In this document: in pieces, positions 1 through 5,177 of the stretch
Position numbering within the stretch: the first letter of the stretch is position 1
How the letters are laid out: each line of letters begins with the position of its first letter
Source: JAUXIQ01 sp030620925 [NCBI: Nitrospinota bacterium]
GTDB lineage: Bacteria > JAUXIQ01
Assembly (NCBI GenBank): GCA_030620925.1
Contig: JAUXIQ010000050.1
Location: 1-9,291, forward strand
DNA: 9,291 nucleotides
Direction of reading: 5' to 3'
Notes under the pieces: generated by a model
Database searches by the model: none
What the model saw: the letters and a program-made list of their open reading frames with translations, nothing else
Told to the model about the DNA's origin: nothing
Translations under genes and position numbers: made by a program

Positions 1-118
1 CGGTGCGGTCGTTGACCCGGCCCTGTTCATCGGGCAGGCAGGTGCCCATGGGAGCGAAAACGATCCTGTTTTTAAGCTTCAGGGAGCCGATTTTGAACTC
101 TGAAAACAGCATGCCCAT
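1..118 (-). CDS. Old Yellow Enzyme-family FMN oxidoreductase (2,4-dienoyl-CoA reductase/NADH:flavin oxidoreductase type), N-terminus only
   Basis: Only the first 39 codons are in the window; the gene continues off the left edge. Its start, MGMLFSEFKIGSLKLKNRIV followed by FAPMGT, is the typical first beta strand of the OYE/FadH TIM barrel: LF-x-P-[FI]-K-I-G-x-L-x-L-K-N-R-[IV] and then the FMN-contacting A-P-M. In this family a flavin accepts hydride from NAD(P)H and reduces activated C=C bonds, often in enoyl- or dienoyl-CoAs; larger members also carry an FeS cluster and an FAD domain, which cannot be judged here. I chose ATG 118 because GGAG lies 6 nt upstream and the protein then starts like its relatives. 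An in-frame ATG at 148 with GAGGG 7 nt upstream is a real alternative. The gene lies about 165-195 nt downstream of the mutase A small subunit on the same strand, so it may share that operon or have its own promoter. Confidence 0.82.
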   Translation of the reverse strand, partial: MGMLFSEFKIGSLKLKNRIVFAPMGTCLPDEQGRVNDRT

Positions 119-190
119 CTTACTCTCCGGATCAAAAGCGGGCCCCATCCGGTATCCCTCTGGAAAAATCTTCTATTATGTATGGACTAA

Positions 191-224
191 CCCCCACGTT
201 TCGGGCCGGGTAAGAACGCGGGGG
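191..224. other. Imperfect hairpin in the gap before the flavoprotein gene
   Basis: CCCCCACGTT (191-200) and AACGCGGGGG (215-224) form a 10-bp inverted repeat with one mismatch around a 14-nt loop. It lies between the mutase A small subunit stop (313) and the flavoprotein start. No T-run follows on the minus strand, so it is not a standard intrinsic terminator. It could be an RNA-processing or attenuation hairpin, or an operator. Nothing else convincing is seen in 149-312. Confidence 0.3.
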
Positions 225-312
225 AATCGTGATTGGATTCATTAAATCCGGACCCCGGGCGGAAAAGTTTAACCCATCCCGGTCAACCGTGGGAAAGGAT
301 CGAATTCACCGG

Positions 313-720
313 CTAATGTTGTTTGCGGACGTTGTCGCGAATATAGCCAACCATGTCTTTGGTGAGGGAACCCGCTGTAAACACTTCGTCAATACCCAGG
401 TCTTTCATCTCCGGGATGTCCTCCCTGGGAATGACCCCGCCCACCACCACCAGGACGTCTTTTATCTCCTTACCCTGGAGGATTTTGGTGACTTCGGGTG
501 CGAAGGTGAGGTGTTCACCGGAGAGGCAACTCAGGCCGATGACGTCTACGTCCTCCTCGAGGGCCGCCTGGACAACGTTTTCCGGTGTCTGGTAGAGTCC
601 CAGGTAGATTACTTCCATTCCCGCCTCCCGAAAGAGTGAGGCGACAACTTTCGCCCCCCTGTCGTGTCCGTCCAGTCCCAGCTTGGAAATCAGCACTTTT
701 ATCTTTTTATCTTCGTTCAT
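313..720 (-). CDS. Cobalamin-binding small subunit of B12-dependent acyl-CoA mutase (A)
   Basis: This 135-residue protein is a stand-alone B12-binding Rossmann-like domain, the size of the C-terminal domain of methylmalonyl-CoA mutase and of separate small subunits such as those of isobutyryl- and 2-hydroxyisobutyryl-CoA mutases. The three family motifs are present. D17-G-H19-D-R-G22 is the D-x-H-x-x-G element whose His coordinates cobalt from below (base-off/His-on). S64-C-L66 is the S-x-L element. G94-G95 sits in VVVGGVIP near the nucleotide tail. AGGAG lies 8 nt before the ATG. It follows the large subunit A gene by 86 nt on the same strand and is almost certainly its partner, giving a cytoplasmic alpha/beta mutase. 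Homology is certain; the reaction depends on the large subunit, which is atypical. Confidence 0.93.
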   Translation of the reverse strand: MNEDKKIKVLISKLGLDGHDRGAKVVASLFREAGMEVIYLGLYQTPENVVQAALEEDVDVIGLSCLSGEHLTFAPEVTKILQGKEIKDVLVVVGGVIPREDIPEMKDLGIDEVFTAGSLTKDMVGYIRDNVRKQH

Positions 721-768
721 CTATGCTGCTCCTATCCTGTCATTATTCATGATGCCTCCGGTGGCGAA

Positions 769-796
769 ATGCGGGCCCTACGCCGGCATCCCGCAT
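769..796. other. Hairpin between mutase A large and small subunit genes
   Basis: ATGCGGG (769-775) and CCCGCAT (790-796) form a perfect 7-bp inverted repeat around a 14-nt loop in the 86-nt gap between the two mutase A genes. Reading the minus strand, only three Ts follow, so full termination is unlikely. It may set the large:small subunit ratio by partial attenuation or mRNA stability; that is inference. Confidence 0.3.
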
Positions 797-806
797 CCAG
801 GCGGTG

Positions 807-2468
807 TTACTTGAAAGGATTTTCTATGACTTTCAGTGGATCGTAGCTGTAGCCGTAAGCCTCGCGCATGGTGCCCACAATTTCGCCCAGGGTGGCGTAA
901 GCCTTGACGGCGTCAATTATTTCCGGCATAAGGTTGGCTTTTTCGCCCTGGTCTGCTTTTCTGCTCACCGCCTCAAGGGCGTTTCTGACCTTGGTGTTAT
1001 CGCGTCGCTCCTTGAGCTCCCTCACTCGTTTGACCTGTATTTCGGTTGTCTCCGCCGGTATGCGGTGCACTCCGCCGGGGGTCTCCTTTTCCGCTTCAGA
1101 GACGAAAGCGTTAACGCCTACGGTGATCTGCTTAGATTCTTCCAGCTCTTTCTGGCGTTTGAGTGCGGCCTTTTCCATCTCCTTGTCGATCCATTCGGTG
1201 CGCATGGCTTCGTACATACCGCCCAACTCTTCTATTTGCGCCAATATCTCCTCCGCCTTCTTTTCGATCACCCCGGTCAGTGATTCCACGTAATAGGAAC
1301 CTCCCAGAGGGTCGGCCACGCGCGCCACGCCCGTCTCATAGGCCAGTATCTGCTGGGTGCGCAGCGCCAGGAGCTGGGCTTCCTCGGTGGGGAGGGCTAT
1401 CGGCTCGTCGTAGGAGCAGCAGTGGAGAGACTGCACTCCGGCCAGGACGGCGGCCATCGCCTGGTAGGCGACACGGATGATGTTATTGAGCGGCTGTTGG
1501 GGCACCAGTGAGCAGCCGGCGGTGTGCACGGCGAACCTGAACTTGAGGGACCGGGGGTCCTGTGCCCCATACTTCTCTTTGAGTATCTTGGCCCACAGCT
1601 TACGGGCCGCCCTGAGCTTGGCCACCTCCTCGAAAAAATCGACGTGGGAGGAACAGTAGAAGGCCATGCGAGGTGCGAACTGGTCAATTTTCAGGCCCCG
1701 CTCCAGAGCCCCGTCTATGTAGCACATGGCCATGCCCAGCCCGAAGGCTACCTCCTGGGGAGCGTCGATGCCCTGTTCTCTCAAATCGTACATGTTTACG
1801 GTGGTGTTATACCAGTGGGGCATGTTGCGGGCCGTATACTCTATGCTGTCCACGCCCGTCTTGAGGGCCAGTTTCAAGGGCACGGCGGTCCTGAAGCCGC
1901 AGTAGCGGAAGTGCACGGGGTCGTTCTGTATGGTGCCCCTGAGAGTGGAGGGATCGATTCCTCTTTTCTCAGCCACCACCAGGTACTGGGCGAGAATGAC
2001 CGGCGTAGAGCAGGAGGTGGTAATGAGGGACATGCTGGTCTTGTCTATGGCGATGCCGTCCACGAGGTCTTCCATGTCCTCTAAGGAACAGAAGTTGCAC
2101 CCGGTGACACCGATTTCGTCGAAAGCCCTCGGGTGGTCGGGGTCTATCCCCATATGGCTGGGTATATCCAGGATAACGTTCAGCCCTCCAACCCCCTCCG
2201 CCATCTGAAACTTGAGCCTCTTATTGGTGTCGGAGGCGGTGCCGTAGCCGCAGACCTCGCGCCGGGTCCAATATTTACCCCGGTACATATCGGGATGAAT
2301 CCCCCTGGTGTAAGGGTATTGTCCGGGGTCGGCTATTTCCTTTTGGTAATCGATTTGCTCCACGTCTTCCGGCGTATATCTATCAGAGACCGGCAGTCCG
2401 GACCATGTCTCCAACCTCTTCGGTTTCTCAAAGTAGGCATCTTCCATGCCGCTGTTTTCTTCAGCCAT
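807..2468 (-). CDS. B12-dependent acyl-CoA mutase large subunit (A), methylmalonyl-CoA mutase family, non-canonical active site
   Basis: This 553-residue protein is the substrate-binding TIM-barrel subunit of an adenosylcobalamin radical mutase, without a fused cobalamin domain. Family blocks run in order: YPYTRG (51-56), the W-T-R-R-E-V-C-G-Y-G-T segment (67-77), LDIPSHMG (100-107), GTIQND (178-183), DQFAPR (262-267), FFEEVAKLRAAR (278-289), QSLH (346-349), RTQQ (370-373) and DPLGGSYYVE (386-395). These enzymes swap a hydrogen with a neighbouring group such as a CoA-thioester carboxyl. Gln181 matches conserved Gln197 of P. shermanii methylmalonyl-CoA mutase. Tyr89, Arg207 and His244 are replaced by Val72, Gly191 and Asp228; the gene is therefore not a normal methylmalonyl-CoA mutase. 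Ile99 replaces the Asp117 of 2-hydroxyisobutyryl-CoA mutase. It is cysteine-rich (ten Cys). GGAGG lies 6 nt before the ATG. The partner small subunit is 86 nt downstream, and a small membrane protein gene is 38 nt upstream. Confidence 0.93.
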   Translation of the reverse strand: MAEENSGMEDAYFEKPKRLETWSGLPVSDRYTPEDVEQIDYQKEIADPGQYPYTRGIHPDMYRGKYWTRREVCGYGTASDTNKRLKFQMAEGVGGLNVILDIPSHMGIDPDHPRAFDEIGVTGCNFCSLEDMEDLVDGIAIDKTSMSLITTSCSTPVILAQYLVVAEKRGIDPSTLRGTIQNDPVHFRYCGFRTAVPLKLALKTGVDSIEYTARNMPHWYNTTVNMYDLREQGIDAPQEVAFGLGMAMCYIDGALERGLKIDQFAPRMAFYCSSHVDFFEEVAKLRAARKLWAKILKEKYGAQDPRSLKFRFAVHTAGCSLVPQQPLNNIIRVAYQAMAAVLAGVQSLHCCSYDEPIALPTEEAQLLALRTQQILAYETGVARVADPLGGSYYVESLTGVIEKKAEEILAQIEELGGMYEAMRTEWIDKEMEKAALKRQKELEESKQITVGVNAFVSEAEKETPGGVHRIPAETTEIQVKRVRELKERRDNTKVRNALEAVSRKADQGEKANLMPEIIDAVKAYATLGEIVGTMREAYGYSYDPLKVIENPFK

Positions 2469-2506
2469 GATTATCCTCCAGGTCTCTTGTTACGTGCGTC
2501 TTAATT

Positions 2507-2773
2507 TCACATGGGTTTGGGCGGGTCTCCCCTCTCCTCCTCGTCCATAACTTTCATGGAGTTTTTTCCCGACCCGCCGTCCTTATCAGCAGCTATCTCG
2601 CGGAGGTGCTTTTCCATGAGGTCCAATTTATCCAGCATCTCCTTGAGCAGCGGTTTGACCCCGAATATGGAAAAGGGTACTATTATCCACAGAATAGTAA
2701 GAAATAGACTCAGGCCCAGAAATGCCGCCATTAAGCCCCATATATAGCCTGGCATATCCTGCAGTAATTCCAT
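2507..2773 (-). CDS. Small single-pass membrane protein with a charged helical tail, uncharacterised
   Basis: I do not recognise a family. The 88-residue protein has a short acidic N-terminus, one strongly hydrophobic segment at about residues 11-37 (rich in Leu, Ile, Phe and Trp) and an amphipathic charged helix at about 40-62 (KPLLKEMLDKLDLMEKHLREI), which may form a coiled coil. A polar, acidic tail ends in PPKPM. More positive charge after the membrane segment predicts a cytoplasmic C-terminus. GAGG lies 5 nt before the ATG. It is the first gene of the minus-strand cluster, only 38 nt upstream of mutase A large subunit, so the two are very probably co-transcribed. It could tether the mutase or a partner to the membrane, or be an unrelated envelope protein; the sequence does not decide. 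Confidence 0.72.
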   Translation of the reverse strand: MELLQDMPGYIWGLMAAFLGLSLFLTILWIIVPFSIFGVKPLLKEMLDKLDLMEKHLREIAADKDGGSGKNSMKVMDEEERGDPPKPM

Positions 2774-2846
2774 CTCGACCTCTTTTTTATATAAAAAGGC
2801 TCTTTTGGTTAAACATCGTCTGTTTCACTTTCGCAATTAAGTGTAA

Positions 2847-2875
2847 GTATTAGCAAATTGAGAAGACCAGTTCAA
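2847..2875 (-). promoter_or_regulatory. Candidate promoter of the minus-strand mutase A cluster
   Basis: Read on the minus strand, TTGAAC (2875-2870) is separated by 17 nt from TAATAC (2852-2847), preceded by TGC as in an extended -10. The match to consensus is partial (4/6 and 3/6). Position fits: about 70 nt upstream of the first gene of the cluster. No better candidate was seen in this stretch. Confidence 0.35.
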
Positions 2876-3036
2876 GAAAAAACCTATGTTCGCTGAGGGG
2901 ATGAGCGTTGAGAATATTAGGAACCCTTTTTTCCATAGGCCTCCCCGGATAACATCGAGCTCACTCAGAAGAGGCCATCCCCGGGGAACCGACGACGAGC
3001 TCTATACTGACCCCTCCCCCAATTCTGGCACGCCGA

Positions 3037-3051
3037 GGACAGGATTTGTCC
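3037..3051. repeat. Inverted repeat GGACA-N5-TGTCC upstream of the -35 box, candidate operator
   Basis: GGACA (3037-3041) and TGTCC (3047-3051) form a perfect 5-bp dyad with a 5-nt spacer, ending 15 nt before the TTGACA of the plus-strand promoter. A related half-site recurs in the palindrome at 3103-3112. Position upstream of -35 would suit an activator or one arm of a looping repressor; this is inference. Confidence 0.35.
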
Positions 3052-3066
3052 AGTAATAATTTAATG

Positions 3067-3094
3067 TTGACAATGGGGCTTCATCACCTATAAT
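3067..3094 (+). promoter_or_regulatory. Perfect-consensus sigma70-type promoter for the plus-strand cluster
   Basis: TTGACA (3067-3072) and TATAAT (3089-3094) both match the sigma70 consensus at all six positions, with a 16-nt spacer. Transcription should start near 3101, giving a leader of about 94 nt before the MaoC-like gene at 3195. Such a strong core promoter is often held in check by a repressor, and a perfect 10-bp palindrome sits at the predicted start site. Confidence 0.8.
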
Positions 3095-3102
3095 CGAAAG
3101 CG

Positions 3103-3112
3103 GACAGCTGTC
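3103..3112. repeat. 10-bp palindrome at the predicted transcription start, candidate repressor site
   Basis: GACAGCTGTC is a perfect palindrome covering roughly +2 to +12 of the plus-strand promoter. Its half GGACA/TGTC resembles the dyad at 3037-3051; the centres are about 63 bp apart, near six helical turns. The spacers differ (2 versus 5 nt), so a shared regulator is not certain. Confidence 0.4.
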
Positions 3113-3194
3113 ACCTGCCAAACGTATTTACGGAGTATTCTTAGAGATAAAGGCCTTAACCTGGGCGATTCGCTCATTCTGAGAGGAGGCGGGC

Positions 3195-3617
3195 ATGGTA
3201 GACCAGAGTCACATCGGTAAAGTTTTTGACCCCTTTGAGGTAGAAGTGGAGAAGGGAGCAATAATAAAATTTGCAGATGCCGTGGGAGATCAGAATCCCC
3301 TGTACAGTGATCGCAAAGGAGATTTGGAGGCTCCTCCCACGTTCGGAACGACCTTCCGCCCCGCTGAAGGTTTCTTCCAGACCTTTACGGACCTGGATAT
3401 AGACCTCACCAGGGTGCTCCACGGCGAGGAAGAATACGAATATTTAAAGCCTATTAAGCCCGGCGATACGTTGGTTTGCCAGACCAAGGTGGCGAATGTG
3501 TTTGAGAAATCGGGGAAGAGCGGGGGCATGGATTTCGTGGTGCTGGAGACGGAGTGCAAGAACCCCGCCGGTGAACTGGTGCTCATACAGCGGGGCACCA
3601 TAGTGGTGAGGAAATAA
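3195..3617 (+). CDS. MaoC-like N-terminal dehydratase-domain protein (hot-dog fold), catalytic His replaced
   Basis: This 140-residue protein is a single hot-dog domain of the MaoC_dehydrat_N type, found in hydratase/dehydratase subunits acting on acyl-CoA or acyl-ACP. Family features are the long helix block with A-V-G-D-Q-N-P-L-Y-S-D (29-39), APPTF (46-50) and the VLHGEEEYEY...KPGD segment (74-91). The hydratase-2 motif is G-D-x-N-P-[LIV]-H-x-[DE]; here Asp32, Asn34 and Pro35 are kept but the catalytic His is Tyr37. That is common in the N-type half, which pairs with a catalytic MaoC partner, as mycobacterial HadA pairs with HadB. No such partner is visible in the window. AGGAGG lies 5 nt before the ATG. 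The gene is first behind the strong promoter and is followed by a terminator hairpin, so it may be expressed above the genes downstream. Confidence 0.85.
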   Translation: MVDQSHIGKVFDPFEVEVEKGAIIKFADAVGDQNPLYSDRKGDLEAPPTFGTTFRPAEGFFQTFTDLDIDLTRVLHGEEEYEYLKPIKPGDTLVCQTKVANVFEKSGKSGGMDFVVLETECKNPAGELVLIQRGTIVVRK

Positions 3618-3660
3618 CTGACCGCCGTTGTCTGTCAAGCCTCTGTAGGGTTATTATATT

Positions 3661-3695
3661 GAAAACGGGCTGTCGCCTTTCGCGTGCCCGTTTTC
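3661..3695 (+). terminator. Intrinsic terminator-like hairpin after the MaoC-like gene
   Basis: GAAAACGGGC (3661-3670) and GCCCGTTTTC (3686-3695) form a perfect 10-bp stem around a 15-nt loop that can itself pair CGC with GCG. The G+C core is flanked by an A-tract on the left and TTTT on the right, as in an intrinsic terminator, though the T-run is short. It lies 43 nt after the stop at 3617 and could terminate or attenuate read-through to the PrpD-mutase genes. Confidence 0.7.
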
Positions 3696-3698
3696 GTG

Positions 3699-3704
3699 TA
3701 TAAT
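3699..3704 (+). promoter_or_regulatory. Consensus -10 box upstream of the PrpD gene
   Basis: TATAAT lies directly after the terminator hairpin and 57 nt before the PrpD start codon. No good -35 is found 16-18 nt upstream (CTTTCG or CCTTTC), so this is a weak or activator-dependent promoter, or chance. Confidence 0.3.
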
Positions 3705-3761
3705 AGACTAAAAGACCGGCGTATGACTTCTTAAACCAAAAGTATCGCAATAGAGGAAGAG

Positions 3762-5150
3762 ATGGGGATAACCGCCGAACTGGTGAACTTCTACCAGGGG
3801 TTAAAGTTTACGGGCCTTCCCCCGGAAGCCGCGGATAGAGCCAAATACTTTCTGCTCGATTACCTTGGGGTAGCTGCCAGGGGCTCGCTTGAGGAGTCCT
3901 GCAAGGTCATGTACGGGACACTGCGGGCCATGCATCCCTCCGATGACGGTTCGGTGATAATAGGGCGGAAGGGCCGGCTGCCGGCATACATAGCCGCCCT
4001 GGTCAACGGCACCTCAGGCCATAGTATCGAGCTGGACGATGTGAACAACAGCGCATCCCTTCACCCCGCAGTGGCCATATTCCCTACCGCGTTAGCCGTG
4101 GCCCAGGAGCAGGGCAGCGGGCCGGAAGAATTCATCACCGCCGCGGTTGTCGGCTACGATGTTGCCGTTAGGCTGGGAATGGCCCTTGATCCCGCTATGC
4201 ATTACGCTCATGGCTTCCACCCCACAGCCACCTGCGGTACGCTGGGAGCAGCGGCGACGGCGGCCAAGCTTCTGGGCCTGAATGAGGACCAGACGGCCTC
4301 CGCCCTGGGCGTTGCGGGTAGCCAGGCGGCGGGGTCGATGGAGTATTTGAGTAACGGCGCCTGGACCAAGCGTATGCATCCCGGTTGGGCGGCCCACAGC
4401 GGAATTACCGCCGCCTATCTGGCAAAAAACGGCTACGTGGGCCCCGCCACCATCATCGAAGGCAAATCGGGTTTCCTCCATTCATATTCCGACCATTCCA
4501 ATCCCGGCGTGGTGCTTGAGGAATTGGGAGAGGTGTTCCACATCACCCGCACCAGCATCAAACCGCACGCCTGCTGCCGCTATAAACAGGCGGGCATAGA
4601 CGGCGTGCTTAAAATAGTGGGAGAGAACGACCTCACCCCTGCCGATATTAAGAAAATAAGGGTGGGCATTCTGTCCGGGGGGTGGGACATAGTGGTCGAC
4701 CCGCCGGAACAGAAGCGCAACCCCCGCTCCACCGTTGACGCCCAGTTCAGCATGCCCTACGGGGCGGCGGTGGCGGTCGCACGACGCAGGGCATTCATAG
4801 ACGAGTATCAGGTGGAATTATTGTCAGACCCGGTTTTAAAAGAGTTGATGGGGAAAGTCGAGTGTTTCAAAGACCCCGATCTTGACAAGGAATACCCCGC
4901 CCACTGGCCGTCCAGGGTCGAAGTCGAAACGGTCGAGGGGGCCAAACACAGCGTAAAAGTGGATTTCCCGAAGGGGGACCCGGAGAACCCTCTCTCCTGG
5001 GAACAGATAGAAGATAAATTCAGATCACTGGGCTCTTCCGTTTATAGCGGTGAGCGATTGGAGGAGATTATAAAGACCGTAAGGGGCCTGGAAACGAAGG
5101 AGATGGGCGCCCTTTACGGGCTTCTGGAAGCCGATCCGCCCACCTCCTGA
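3762..5150 (+). CDS. MmgE/PrpD family protein (2-methylcitrate dehydratase / cis-aconitate decarboxylase fold)
   Basis: This 462-residue protein has the usual family length. The family includes 2-methylcitrate dehydratase, cis-aconitate decarboxylase and epimerases of polycarboxylic acids; most members act on free di- or tricarboxylates. Motifs in order are GHSIELDD (86-93), H101-P, GYDVAVRLG (131-139), GFHPT (151-155), WTKRMHPGWAAH (201-212), KPHACCRY (267-274) and DAQFSMPYG (326-334). Asp93, His101, His153, Lys203 and His269 line up with the catalytic residues described for cis-aconitate decarboxylase (Asp93, His103, His159, Lys207, His277), so the enzyme looks active. GAGG lies 5 nt before the ATG. 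It is followed after 27 nt by mutase B, so the two are very likely co-transcribed. The substrate is unknown; a branched tricarboxylate feeding or leaving the mutase step is possible. Confidence 0.92.
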   Translation: MGITAELVNFYQGLKFTGLPPEAADRAKYFLLDYLGVAARGSLEESCKVMYGTLRAMHPSDDGSVIIGRKGRLPAYIAALVNGTSGHSIELDDVNNSASLHPAVAIFPTALAVAQEQGSGPEEFITAAVVGYDVAVRLGMALDPAMHYAHGFHPTATCGTLGAAATAAKLLGLNEDQTASALGVAGSQAAGSMEYLSNGAWTKRMHPGWAAHSGITAAYLAKNGYVGPATIIEGKSGFLHSYSDHSNPGVVLEELGEVFHITRTSIKPHACCRYKQAGIDGVLKIVGENDLTPADIKKIRVGILSGGWDIVVDPPEQKRNPRSTVDAQFSMPYGAAVAVARRRAFIDEYQVELLSDPVLKELMGKVECFKDPDLDKEYPAHWPSRVEVETVEGAKHSVKVDFPKGDPENPLSWEQIEDKFRSLGSSVYSGERLEEIIKTVRGLETKEMGALYGLLEADPPTS

Positions 5151-5177
5151 AAGAAGGGCATCGAGGAGATATCCGAC

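Larger units (their letters stand above)
2774..3194. promoter_or_regulatory. Divergent intergenic regulatory region between the two mutase clusters
   Basis: This 421-nt stretch has no convincing gene. It separates the minus-strand cluster (start 2773) from the plus-strand cluster (start 3195) and must carry both leaders. On the plus side it holds a consensus promoter (3067-3094) flanked by two inverted repeats with GGACA/TGTC half-sites. On the minus side there is a weaker candidate promoter (2847-2875). A second repeated hexamer, GAGCTC, occurs near 2957 and 2997. The plus-strand leader (about 3101-3194) has only short palindromes and no recognisable riboswitch. Confidence 0.7.

Noticed and set aside
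2886-3056. A 56-codon plus-strand open frame in the divergent intergenic region
   Set aside because: It has no Shine-Dalgarno sequence, a low-complexity Pro/Ser/Arg-rich product with no recognisable fold, and it ends before the strong promoter. It is best explained as chance.
3113-3119. ACCTGCC, resembling the end of a cobalamin riboswitch B12 box, in the leader of the plus-strand cluster
   Set aside because: A B12 box closes a riboswitch of about 200 nt, but here it lies only about 12 nt after the predicted transcription start and the other conserved elements are absent.
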